Shown here: positions 34,443 through 43,074 of the stretch, piece after piece
How positions within the stretch are numbered: the first letter of the stretch is position 1
Layout of the letters: the number at the start of each line of letters is the position of its first letter
NCBI RefSeq assembly: GCF_001427875.1
Contig: NZ_LMHK01000003.1
Span: 1 to 64,000, forward strand
DNA length: 64,000 bases
Source: Devosia sp. Root685
GTDB taxonomy: Bacteria; Pseudomonadota; Alphaproteobacteria; Rhizobiales; Devosiaceae
Direction of reading: 5' to 3'
Made by a program: the position numbers and the translations under genes
The notes under the pieces: generated by a model
Seen by the model: only the letters and a program-made list of their open reading frames with translations
Told to the model about the DNA's origin: nothing
Databases searched by the model: none

Positions 34443-35573
34443 ATGTCGCTTGAAAATCAAATCGAGACCCTGCGCTCGGAACTGACCGCGGCCATCGCCG
34501 GCGCGGACAGCGAAGCCGTGCTCGACACGGTTCGCGTTGCTGCCCTGGGTAAAAAGGGTTCGGTTTCCGCCCTTCTCGGCACGCTCGGCGCCATGGCCGC
34601 AGAAGACCGCAAGAGCGCGGGCCCCGCGATCAATGGTCTCAAGAACGACATTGCCGGGCTGATCGAAGCGCGCAGCACCGAACTCAAAGGCGCAGCGCTC
34701 GAAGCGCGGCTGAAGGCCGAAACGCTCGACGTGACCCTGCCGCTACCGCCGGCGCCGACCGCCAAGGGGCGGATACATCCGATTTCCCAGACCATCGACG
34801 AAATCACCGCGATCTTTTCGGATATGGGTTTTGCCATCGCCGAAGGGCCCGATATCGAGACCGACTACTATAATTTCACTGCGCTGAATTTCCCCGAGGG
34901 TCACCCGGCGCGCGAAATGCACGACACTTTTTTCATGAAGCCCGGCCCGGACGGCGTAAAGAAGGTTTTGCGCACGCACACCTCGCCCGTGCAGGTGCGC
35001 GTCATGCAGAAAACCAACGAAAAGCCGGCGGCCTCCTACCTGACCCCCTCGCAGGATCCGCCGATCCGCGTCGTCATGCCCGGCCGCACTTATCGCAACG
35101 ATAGCGACCAGACGCACACGCCGATGTTCCACCAAGTGGAAGGCCTGGTCATCGACAAGGATTCGCACATTGGCCAGCTCCGCTGGGTGCTCGAAGAATT
35201 CCTGAAAGCTTTCTTCGAAGTGCCAAGCGTCACTTTGCGTTTCCGTCCGAGCTTCTTCCCCTTCACCGAGCCGTCGATGGAAGTCGACGTGCAGTGCGAC
35301 CGTTCGGGTTCGGAAGTGAAGATCGGCGAAGGCTCTGATTGGCTCGAAATTTTGGGCTGCGGCATGGTGCATCCAAACGTGCTGCGCAATGCCGGGCTCG
35401 ATCCCGATGTCTATCAGGGCTTTGCCTGGGGCATGGGCATCGACCGCCTCGCCATGCTGAAATATGGCATGCCTGATCTCCGCGCCTTCTTCGACGCCGA
35501 CCAGCGCTGGATAGAGCACTATGGTTTTAGGCCGCTCGATCTGCCGACGCTGTTTGGTGGGCTGTCGAGCTAA
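34443..35573 (+). CDS. pheS: Phenylalanyl-tRNA synthetase alpha subunit
   Basis: A 376-residue catalytic subunit of the class II alpha2beta2 enzyme. An N-terminal coiled coil (to about residue 95) precedes the class II core: [18 protein letters not shown] (motif 2 area), [18 protein letters not shown], and motif 3 [17 protein letters not shown]. It charges tRNA-Phe. pheT follows after an intervening gene rather than directly. Confidence 0.97.
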   Translation: MSLENQIETLRSELTAAIAGADSEAVLDTVRVAALGKKGSVSALLGTLGAMAAEDRKSAGPAINGLKNDIAGLIEARSTELKGAALEARLKAETLDVTLPLPPAPTAKGRIHPISQTIDEITAIFSDMGFAIAEGPDIETDYYNFTALNFPEGHPAREMHDTFFMKPGPDGVKKVLRTHTSPVQVRVMQKTNEKPAASYLTPSQDPPIRVVMPGRTYRNDSDQTHTPMFHQVEGLVIDKDSHIGQLRWVLEEFLKAFFEVPSVTLRFRPSFFPFTEPSMEVDVQCDRSGSEVKIGEGSDWLEILGCGMVHPNVLRNAGLDPDVYQGFAWGMGIDRLAMLKYGMPDLRAFFDADQRWIEHYGFRPLDLPTLFGGLSS

Positions 35574-35584
35574 CCCAATCACCG

Positions 35585-35653
35585 GTCATTCCCGCGAAAG
35601 CGGGAATCCCGCCTTACGGCCCAAACAGAGATTCCCGCTTTCGCGGGAATGAC
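35585..35653. repeat. Perfect 24-bp inverted repeat (GTCATTCCCGC family)
   Basis: The arms 35585-35608 and 35630-35653 are perfect reverse complements, and each arm is itself a hairpin (TTCCCGC-GAAA-GCGGGAA). The loop is 21 bases. Relatives lie at 54094-54157 and 58799-58863. It fills the spacer after pheS. Confidence 0.88.
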
Positions 35654-35671
35654 ACCGAGCAAGTCGAGACA

Positions 35672-36712
35672 ATGTCTGACACCACGTCGAACAGCGCGCA
35701 GGTAAAGTTCAGCTTCGGGGATTCCCCCGAACTGGCCGATAGCCTGCTTGCGCTGGTGCTGGCCGGCAAAAAGACCGCGACCTGTGGGGCGCTGCGCGAT
35801 TATGAAGAGGGCAAGGAAGCCATGCCGGCCGTTGGGCGGCGCGATATCGTGCTCAATGGCGCCGGTGAAGAGGCCTGTGTGATCGAGACACTGTCGCTCG
35901 AAACCAGGCGCTTCGACGATATCGACCCCAGCTTCACCGACCGCGAAGGCGAAGGCCCCTATGCGCAATGGCGGGCCGAGCACGAAGCTTTTTTCGCCCG
36001 CAATGGCGGATTTTCGCCGGACATGCAGATTGTATGTGAGACGTTCAAGCTCCTGAGCGTGCTGCCGGCCGGTCGCGAACTCTATAATCGCGTGGCTCGC
36101 CCGATCTTCATCGTGACCGACATCGAATCCGATGGGCCGACGCCGCTGCACAATTCCATGCTGAGCTTTGCTTCGGTGGCTATCGAAGCTGACGGCACGC
36201 GGCATGGCGAGTTTGAAGCGGTCTTGAAACCGCGCGCCGACCGCACGCAGAACGACATGACCATGGACTGGTGGAAGACCCAGCCCGAGGCGTGGAAGGC
36301 GGCAACGGAAGGCGCCGAAGACGCGAGCGTGGTCATGCCGCGCTTTGCCGACTGGGTGGATAGCCTGCCCGGCCTAAAAGTTTTCGTCGCGGCGCCGATG
36401 ATTTTCGATGGTCTTTGGATGGACCATTATCTCGATGAATATGCCGATACCCGTGCGCTGAGCGGTCCCTTCAAGGGCCGCCAGATTTTTCGTGGGGGCG
36501 GCGTTTGCCTCTATACCATGGCCGGAACGTTGCGCGGCGCGCCCTATCTCGATTGGGGCATGAGCAAGCTGCCGGCCGAATTTTATGGCCATATCGCCCA
36601 TACCCACAAAGCCATCGACGACGCGCGGGGCTTTGCCAATGTGCTTGTCGAACTCTTTCAACTTTCGTCCGCGCTGCCTGGTATCACCGGCAGCAAGAGT
36701 GACTTCCGCTAA
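35672..36712 (+). CDS. ASCH domain - DEDDh 3'-5' exonuclease fusion protein
   Basis: A 346-residue two-domain protein. Residues 1-130 are an ASCH domain: LALVLAGKKTATCGALRDYE, DIVLNGAGEEACVIET and EGEGPYAQWRAEHEAFFARN. Residues 145-335 form a DEDDh exonuclease: FIVTDIESDGPTP (Asp150, Glu152), MIFDGLW (Asp about 246) and HTHKAIDDARGF (His312, Asp317). All four metal ligands and the His are present, so both parts look active. ASCH domains bind or cut RNA. The fusion suggests an RNA-processing or surveillance enzyme made with the PheRS subunits between which it sits. The spacing to pheT is 11 bases. Confidence 0.85.
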   Translation: MSDTTSNSAQVKFSFGDSPELADSLLALVLAGKKTATCGALRDYEEGKEAMPAVGRRDIVLNGAGEEACVIETLSLETRRFDDIDPSFTDREGEGPYAQWRAEHEAFFARNGGFSPDMQIVCETFKLLSVLPAGRELYNRVARPIFIVTDIESDGPTPLHNSMLSFASVAIEADGTRHGEFEAVLKPRADRTQNDMTMDWWKTQPEAWKAATEGAEDASVVMPRFADWVDSLPGLKVFVAAPMIFDGLWMDHYLDEYADTRALSGPFKGRQIFRGGGVCLYTMAGTLRGAPYLDWGMSKLPAEFYGHIAHTHKAIDDARGFANVLVELFQLSSALPGITGSKSDFR

Positions 36713-36723
36713 GGTCCAGAAAC

Positions 36724-39147
36724 ATGAAATTCACGCTTGATTGGCTCAAGGAACATCTCGAGACCACGGCCTCGACCGAAGAGATCGGCAAGGCGCTGAC
36801 CATGATCGGCCTTGAGGTGGAAGGCATTGAAAGCCAGGGCAAGGCACTCGAAAAGTTCGTCATTGCCCATGTGGTGGAAGCAAAGCCCCATCCCAATTCC
36901 GACCATCTCAATATCTGCAAGGTCGATGCGGGGACCGGCGAACTGATCGACGTCGTCTGCGGCGCGCCCAATGCCCGGACCGGCATGAAGAGCGTTTTTG
37001 CGTTTCCCGGTACCTATATTCCGGGCAAGGATTTTGAACTCAAGGGCGGCGTCGTCATTCGCGGTGCGCCCTCCAATGGCATGCTGTGTTCGGCCGCCGA
37101 ACTGCAGCTGAGCAACGACCACGATGGCATTATCGAACTGCCGGCGGATGCGCCGATCGGCCAGAAATATGTCGACTATGCCGGCATCAATGGCGTGGTT
37201 TTCGACATTTCAATTACGCCGAACCGTGGCGACGCGACCGGCGTCTATGGCGTGGCGCGCGATCTCGCTGCGTTCGGCTTGGGCACGCTGAAGAAGACCG
37301 ATTTCTCGCCCATCCCTTCGGTTGGCAAAAGCCCGATTGCGCCGCTGCCGCAGCAGTTCTCTTCGGACGAGCCCAAGGCAATCCGCAAGTTTGCCGGGCG
37401 CTATATTGCCAATGTGAAGAATGGCCCCTCGCCGGACTGGCTGCAGGCGCGCTTGCGCGCCGTCGGCCTGCGGCCGATCAACACCATCGTGGACATTACC
37501 AACCTCGTCTCGCTCGGCTGGGGCCGTCCGCTCCACGCCTATGATGCCGACAAGGTGCAGGGCCAAATGGTGCTGCGCAATGCGCGTGGCGAGGCCTTCG
37601 ATGCGCTCGACAACAAGGTCTATACGCTCGACGAGACCATGACAGTCATTGCCGACGACAAGGGGCCCCTATGCCTCGGCGGCGTTATGGGCGGCATTCG
37701 CTCGGGCGTGACCGACGAAACCACCAATATTTTCATGGAATGCGCGAGCTGGGACCCCGAGCTGATCGCCCGCACCGGCCGCAAGACCGGGATCGTGTCC
37801 GATGCGCGCTATCGGCTTGAGCGCAATGTCGATCCGGCGCTGACCGAGCCGGGCATGGAACTGGCGACGCGCCTGGTGCTCGAACTCTGCGGCGGCGAAC
37901 CGGCGGAGCCGGCGATCTCCGGAGAGGACGTTTTTGCCAATACCACGGTGGAATTCCCGCTCGGGGAAGTGCGTCGTCTGACGGGCCTTGAAGTATCTTC
38001 GGACAGGATCGAAGCTATCCTCGCAGCACTCGGTTTCGTCGCTGAAGGTTCGGGCGATACCCGCACCGTAAAAGTGCCGAGCTGGCGCCCCGATGTCACC
38101 CAGAAGGCTGATCTCGTCGAAGAGGTCATGCGCATGGTGGGCGTCGATAACGTGCCGGTGGAGCCGCTGGCGCGCCTCAATCACGTTGCGCCGCGTATTC
38201 TGACCGCTATCCAGAACCGTCGTCGCATTGCCCGCCGCGTTTTGGCGTCGCGTGGGTTGGATGAGGCGGTCACATGGAGCTTCATTTCGCATGATGAGGC
38301 CACGCGGTTTGGCGGCGGCACGGATGATCGTCAGCTGGCCAATGCTATTGCCTCGGACATGACCGACATGCGGCCTTCGCTGCTGCCGGGTCTGCTGGCT
38401 GGTGCGCGCCGCAATGCCAATCGCGGTTTTGCCGATGTGGCTTTGTTCGAAGTCGGGCAGATTTTCCTCTCCGACAAGCCCGAAGGTCAGCACACTTATG
38501 CTTCGGGCGTGCGCACCGGCACGGCAAAGATCGACGGCGCCGGTCGCCACTGGTCGGGCAAGGCCGAGGCGGTCACTGTCTGGGATGCCAAGGCCGATCT
38601 GGCCGCGGTGCTCGATGCGCTCGGGATCGATGTTGAAAAAGTGCAGGTGCTGCCTGAGGCGGCGTCCTGGAGCCATCCGGGACGCGGCGGGCGCTTCGCG
38701 CTGGGCCCAAAGGTGACGCTGGGCTGGTTTGGTGAACTGCATCCGGCGCTGGTGGCAGAGCTTGATATTTCGGGGCCGGTTGCGGCCTTCGAAATCGACC
38801 TCGATGCGCTTCCCGAAGCGCGGAAGAAAGCGACCAAGACCAAGCCCGCGATCGAACTCAGCCAGTTCCAGCCCGTGTCCCGCGATTTTGCCTTTGTGAT
38901 GGACAAGGGCGTAGCGGCAGCGACGATTCTGAGGGCGGCCAAGGGTGCGGACAAGGCCCTCATCACCGATGTCGGCATTTTCGACGTCTTTGAAGGCGTA
39001 CACGTTGGCGAGGGCAAAAAATCCGTAGCCATCGAAGTAACCCTGCAGCCACGCGACCGTACGCTGACCGATGAGGACATCGAGAAGGTGTCATCGGCGA
39101 TCGTTGCCGCCGTGACCAAGACCACCGGCGGCGAACTGCGCAAGTAG
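36724..39147 (+). CDS. pheT: Phenylalanyl-tRNA synthetase beta subunit
   Basis: An 807-residue protein with an N-terminal tRNA-binding/EMAP-like domain (KPHPNSDHLNICKVDAG), B3/B4 editing domain, B5 domain, catalytic-like core and a C-terminal ferredoxin-fold anticodon-binding domain (FQPVSRDFAFVMDKGV to the end). It edits mis-charged Tyr-tRNA-Phe and binds the anticodon. Cotranscribed with pheS and the ASCH-exonuclease gene. Confidence 0.97.
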   Translation: MKFTLDWLKEHLETTASTEEIGKALTMIGLEVEGIESQGKALEKFVIAHVVEAKPHPNSDHLNICKVDAGTGELIDVVCGAPNARTGMKSVFAFPGTYIPGKDFELKGGVVIRGAPSNGMLCSAAELQLSNDHDGIIELPADAPIGQKYVDYAGINGVVFDISITPNRGDATGVYGVARDLAAFGLGTLKKTDFSPIPSVGKSPIAPLPQQFSSDEPKAIRKFAGRYIANVKNGPSPDWLQARLRAVGLRPINTIVDITNLVSLGWGRPLHAYDADKVQGQMVLRNARGEAFDALDNKVYTLDETMTVIADDKGPLCLGGVMGGIRSGVTDETTNIFMECASWDPELIARTGRKTGIVSDARYRLERNVDPALTEPGMELATRLVLELCGGEPAEPAISGEDVFANTTVEFPLGEVRRLTGLEVSSDRIEAILAALGFVAEGSGDTRTVKVPSWRPDVTQKADLVEEVMRMVGVDNVPVEPLARLNHVAPRILTAIQNRRRIARRVLASRGLDEAVTWSFISHDEATRFGGGTDDRQLANAIASDMTDMRPSLLPGLLAGARRNANRGFADVALFEVGQIFLSDKPEGQHTYASGVRTGTAKIDGAGRHWSGKAEAVTVWDAKADLAAVLDALGIDVEKVQVLPEAASWSHPGRGGRFALGPKVTLGWFGELHPALVAELDISGPVAAFEIDLDALPEARKKATKTKPAIELSQFQPVSRDFAFVMDKGVAAATILRAAKGADKALITDVGIFDVFEGVHVGEGKKSVAIEVTLQPRDRTLTDEDIEKVSSAIVAAVTKTTGGELRK

Positions 39148-39160
39148 TTTTCCCCAAGTC

Positions 39161-39273
39161 ACCCCCTCCCATCCTCCCCCATCAAGGGGGAGGTGTTTGG
39201 CCGGTGGGTGGCTCGATATTTTGCCAAACTCTGATTTTCACCTCCCCCCTTGTGGGGGAGGCTGGGAGGGGGG
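39161..39273. repeat. GGGGGAGG-type inverted repeat after pheT
   Basis: Left arm CCCCCTCCCATCCTCCCCCA and right arm GGGGGAGGCTGGGAGGGGG lie about 110 bases apart, each with an inner hairpin of the CCTCCCCC..AGGGGGAGG type. The same family recurs at 50273 and 58731. Confidence 0.75.
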
Positions 39274-39321
39274 TACGGCAAGCGCGTTGCGATTTTTCGC
39301 CGCCATTCGGAGACAAAACCA

Positions 39322-40617
39322 GTGTCCCGCACCGACGCCATTCTGAAACGCCTGTCAGGCCTTCATCCCAAGCTGATCGATCTCAGCCTCGATCGGATGC
39401 TGCCGCTGCTGGAAAAGCTGGGCAATCCGCAGGACCGTCTGCCGCCCACGATCCATGTGGCGGGGACCAATGCGAAGGGTTCGACGATTGCCTATCTGCG
39501 GGCTTTCCTCGAAGCGGCGGGGAAGAAGGTGCATGTCTATAATTCGCCGCATCTCGTGCGTTTCAACGAGCGCATTCGGCTCGCGAGCGAATTGGTATCA
39601 ACGCGGACGCTCAATGCAGCGCTTGAAGAAGTCGAAGAAATAAATGATGGGGCCGGGATCACCTTTTTCGAGGTGACGACGGTGACCGCGTTCAAGCTTT
39701 TTGCCGAGACGCCGGCCGATTTTCTGTTGCTGGAAACCGGCATGGGCGGGACATACGACACAACCAATGTCGTCAAACATCCGCTCGGGACGATCATCAC
39801 GCCGGTCGATTTCGATCATCAGGGATTTTTGGGCAAGACCATTGCCGAGATCGCGTCCAACAAGGCCGGCATTTTAAAGCGCGGCTCGAAATCGGTGATG
39901 GGGATTCAGCGCGACGAGGGCCGCAAGGTCTTGGAACGCGCGGCGCATCGGTTGGGGATCACGCCGCTCTGGCAGGGCGAAGATTTTCACGGGGTCTCGC
40001 AGGATGGGCGGCTCGTCTATACCGACGAAGCCGGCATGCTCGATCTGCCGCCGCCGGCGCTGCTGGGGCCGCACCAGTTCGACAATGCGGCTTTGGCCAT
40101 TGCAGCAACACGGCATTTTGAGCTGCCCGTCGATGCAGCGGCCATTTCCGAAGGCCTGCGAAAGGTGACGTGGCCGGCGCGGATGCAGCCGATCCGTGAG
40201 GGCAAATTGCGCGCCCTGCTGCCCGCAGGCGATGAACTATGGCTCGATGGCGGGCACAATACGCACGGCGCCAAGGCGCTGGCGCGAACGATTGCCGAAT
40301 TCGACCGGAATCGACCCGCGCCGCTGGTGCTGATCATGGGCATGATGAGCAATCGCGATCCCGGCGAGTTCCTGGAGGCCTTTGCCGATTTTAAGCCGCA
40401 GGTGCTGGCGCTGACCATTCCGGGGGAACAGAACGCCCATCCGGCCGAGCATATCGTGTCGCGCGCCACCGATGTCGGTTTCGATGCGCGGCCGATGCGG
40501 TCAATCGTGACCGCGCTGAAGGCGGCGGCTGGCGTGCCCAATGCGCGGGTGCTGATCTGTGGATCGCTGTATTTGGCTGGCGACGTGCTCGCGAAAAACG
40601 GTACGCCGCCGAACTAG
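39322..40617 (+). CDS. folC: Bifunctional folylpolyglutamate/dihydrofolate synthase
   Basis: A 431-residue Mur-ligase-type enzyme that adds Glu to dihydropteroate and folates. ATP loop HVAGTNAKGSTIAYLRAFLE, then YNSPHLVRFNERIRL, TGMGGTYDTTNVV and the C-terminal WLDGGHNTHGAKAL. The start is GTG 39322 with GGAGA nine bases upstream; the longer frame from 39250 would run through the repeat. In many relatives folC follows accD; here accD is 13 kb away. Confidence 0.93.
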   Translation: MSRTDAILKRLSGLHPKLIDLSLDRMLPLLEKLGNPQDRLPPTIHVAGTNAKGSTIAYLRAFLEAAGKKVHVYNSPHLVRFNERIRLASELVSTRTLNAALEEVEEINDGAGITFFEVTTVTAFKLFAETPADFLLLETGMGGTYDTTNVVKHPLGTIITPVDFDHQGFLGKTIAEIASNKAGILKRGSKSVMGIQRDEGRKVLERAAHRLGITPLWQGEDFHGVSQDGRLVYTDEAGMLDLPPPALLGPHQFDNAALAIAATRHFELPVDAAAISEGLRKVTWPARMQPIREGKLRALLPAGDELWLDGGHNTHGAKALARTIAEFDRNRPAPLVLIMGMMSNRDPGEFLEAFADFKPQVLALTIPGEQNAHPAEHIVSRATDVGFDARPMRSIVTALKAAAGVPNARVLICGSLYLAGDVLAKNGTPPN

Positions 40618-40627
40618 TCAACTTTCT

Positions 40628-40808
40628 TCCTTCTCCCCTTGAGGGAGAAGGTGCCCGAAGGGTCACCGAATTCGCATTTGCGAATTCGGCTGGGATGAGG
40701 GGTATAGGATATTCTCACAAACTCCTCTGCGGAGGAGAGAATACCCCTCACCCTGATTTTCTGCTGAACGCAGAAAATCTGTCCCTCTCCCTCAAGGGGC
40801 GAGGGGAG
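40628..40808. repeat. Composite multi-hairpin repeat between folC and the GH3 gene
   Basis: CTTCTCCCCTTGAGGGAGAAG and CCCTCTCCCTC..GAGGGGAGG frame inner palindromes CCGAATTCGCA..TGCGAATTCGG (40665-40688), ATTCTC..GAGAAT and GATTTTCTGC-TGAAC-GCAGAAAATC. It fills the spacer of two convergent genes. At least five hairpins are predicted by eye. Confidence 0.7.
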
Positions 40809-40818
40809 GTCTGGTGAC

Positions 40819-42489
40819 CTAATACTTCGCCTGCTCACTACCGCAGAACGGGTCAACCGGGCTGGTGCCGGTAAAGGCTACGCGGCCGAGGAGGGTATCG
40901 AGCACGGCCTCCTGAATGGCGTCGCTCGAGCCATAGGCGTTGATATAGGTCGATACGCGCGGGGCGTCGTAGAGGTAGTAGGGAAAACCGAGCGAGACCA
41001 TGAGCGTCGGCACTTCGTGCCAATGGCGATGCATGGCGCCAAAGACGCTGCCCGTTAGCCGTTTCCAATCAAGAAAGATGCGGCTTCGGGTGAGGAGCGT
41101 TTCCTCCGCCAATAGATAGAGCACGAGGTCGTAGTCCCCAGCGCGCACGGCAAGGTCGGGCGTGTGGAGCGTGACCTCAAAGCCTTCCGCGGTGAGACGA
41201 CTGGGCAGGGACAGCGGAATCGGTTCGGGCGCAAAGGGCTGAATGGCACCGGTCGAGTAGATCAGCACGCGCTTGTATTTTGCCGGGGACAGCGGCAGCA
41301 GATTGGCCGTGTCTTTCACCAATGTCGGCATGCGCGCCGTGACGTCCCTGGCCTTGGCGAGCTTTTCCGGCGTGGCGACGATAGCCCGCGCGGCGTCGAT
41401 ATTGGGCTCGGGGCGGTCCTTGTGGAGGCCAAGGGCGGCTTTCAACGCGAGAATGCGGGTAACGGCCTCGTCGACCCGTTCCTGCGTCAGGCGGCCATCG
41501 GCCACGGCCTTGACGAGACGCATCAGGTCGCCATTGGGATCGTCGGAAAACAAGATGACGTCGCAACCGGCGATGACCAGTTCCGGGAGGGTTTCGTCGC
41601 GCGGGCCCCAATCGCCCATGCCGGCCATGGGGGTGGCGTCGGAGACGATTAGACCCTGGAAGCCGAGGCGGTCGCGCAGCAGCGTTTCATTGAGAACGCG
41701 GCTCAGCGAGGCCGGGCGGAAGGCTTCGGATGTCGCTTCGGGATCAAGCTCGCGCACAAAAGCCGGGAAGGCGATGTGGGCGGACATGATGCTGAGGACG
41801 CCGGAGCGAATCGCGGCGCGGTAGAGGCGGCCGAATTTTTCTTCCCATTCGGCAAGGGTCAGTGGATTGACGGTGGTGACCAGATGCTGATCGCGGTCGT
41901 CATACCCTTCGCCGGGCCAGTGTTTTACAGTCGCCGCGACGCCATTGGCCTGGAAGGCAGCGATTTGCGCCAGCGCGTGGCGCTCGATTCTATCGATATC
42001 GCTGCCATAAGAGCGGGTGCCGACAATGGCGCTGCGCCAGGCGGCATTGATGTCGATAACAGGGGTAAAGCTCCAATTGAGCCCGACGGCGCGCGCTTCC
42101 TCGGCCATGATGGTGGAAATGGCCGTGGTGGCTTCAACATCGTCGACCGCGGCAAGGCCGAGCGGATTGGGTACAGACGTGCCAAAGGGCAGGCTCATGC
42201 GGCTGCCTTCGAGATCGGCGCTGACCAGCATTGGAGCGGGACCAGCCGCATCGAGCTGGCGGGCAAGGCTGATTTCGCTGGCGAGATCTTCGGAATAGAT
42301 GCGGGTTATGCCGCCGGGCCGGAAGGTTTTTATCGCCTCAAGTGCTTCCTCGGCCGGGCCGCGGGCCAGAAGAACAAAAAGCTGCGCCAGCTTGTCGCGC
42401 GGGGCGAGGCCATCGCGCGTCGCATGCACCCAGGCAATGGCCTCCTCGTCGAGATTGAAGGGCGCTGCAGACAAGTCGATAGGGGCCAA
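40819..42489 (-). CDS. Glycoside hydrolase family 3 protein (beta-N-acetylhexosaminidase-like)
   Basis: A 556-residue protein: a GH3 TIM-barrel (to about residue 340) plus a C-terminal alpha/beta domain. SADLEGSRMSLPFG and VKHWPGEGYDDRDQHLV correspond to the NagZ-type substrate loop, though NagZ normally reads KHFPGHG..DSH; the Asp in LIVSDATPMAGMG fits the nucleophile. There is no signal peptide, so it may be cytoplasmic muropeptide recycling or another glycosidase. The TTG start (42489) has GGAGAG upstream and removes a 69-residue non-homologous stretch. Confidence 0.8.
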   Translation of the reverse strand: MAPIDLSAAPFNLDEEAIAWVHATRDGLAPRDKLAQLFVLLARGPAEEALEAIKTFRPGGITRIYSEDLASEISLARQLDAAGPAPMLVSADLEGSRMSLPFGTSVPNPLGLAAVDDVEATTAISTIMAEEARAVGLNWSFTPVIDINAAWRSAIVGTRSYGSDIDRIERHALAQIAAFQANGVAATVKHWPGEGYDDRDQHLVTTVNPLTLAEWEEKFGRLYRAAIRSGVLSIMSAHIAFPAFVRELDPEATSEAFRPASLSRVLNETLLRDRLGFQGLIVSDATPMAGMGDWGPRDETLPELVIAGCDVILFSDDPNGDLMRLVKAVADGRLTQERVDEAVTRILALKAALGLHKDRPEPNIDAARAIVATPEKLAKARDVTARMPTLVKDTANLLPLSPAKYKRVLIYSTGAIQPFAPEPIPLSLPSRLTAEGFEVTLHTPDLAVRAGDYDLVLYLLAEETLLTRSRIFLDWKRLTGSVFGAMHRHWHEVPTLMVSLGFPYYLYDAPRVSTYINAYGSSDAIQEAVLDTLLGRVAFTGTSPVDPFCGSEQAKY

Positions 42490-42614
42490 AAGAATCTCTC
42501 CGGACGGGCGGTCTTGCGGTGGGATAGTGCTAGCAGAGCTCGCAGCACTCCACCACTGCCCAAACTCACGGGTTTGTGAGGCGAATCTATGGTTCCTCGT
42601 GAGGGAGGACGGGC

Positions 42615-42650
42615 ACAAAAAAGCACCGCCGAAGGGTTCGGCGGTGCTTT
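42615..42650 (-). terminator. trxA intrinsic terminator
   Basis: AAAGCACCGCCGAA (42620-42633) pairs with TTCGGCGGTGCTTT (42637-42650); on the minus strand TTTTTT follows. Confidence 0.88.
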
Positions 42651-42671
42651 CAAAAAGTGCGCAACAAGGTG

Positions 42672-42995
42672 TTAGGCGGCGTGGCCTTCGAGCCACTTGG
42701 TGAGGCCCGCCTTGGGCGTGCCGGCACCGATCTTCATGTCGGCGGCTTCGCCGTTCTTGAAGAGGATCATGGTCGGGATGGAGCGGACGCCATATTTCAC
42801 GGTGGTCGAGGGATTTTCGTCAACGTTGAGCTTGACGATCTTCACCTTGCCCGAAAGCTCGGTGGAAAGCTCATCGAGCACGGGGGCGATCGCCCGGCAG
42901 GGCCCGCACCACTCGGCCCAGAAATCCACCAGAACGGGTTCTTGGGAGTTGAGGACTTCCTCGCCAAACGTGGCGTCGGAAACGTGCTTCGTCAT
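42672..42995 (-). CDS. trxA: Thioredoxin
   Basis: A 107-residue thioredoxin with the active site [11 protein letters not shown] (Cys30, Cys33) and the cis-Pro in [13 protein letters not shown]. General disulfide reductase fed by thioredoxin reductase. Last gene after addB-addA, with a 79-base spacer and its own terminator. Confidence 0.97.
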   Translation of the reverse strand: MTKHVSDATFGEEVLNSQEPVLVDFWAEWCGPCRAIAPVLDELSTELSGKVKIVKLNVDENPSTTVKYGVRSIPTMILFKNGEAADMKIGAGTPKAGLTKWLEGHAA

Positions 42996-43074
42996 TTATT
43001 GTGCCTTTTGGGTTGAAAGCGGTGGGTTGTTTGCTCCCAAAGCTGGGGAGAGTCCAGCCTTTGGACAAGGTGGT

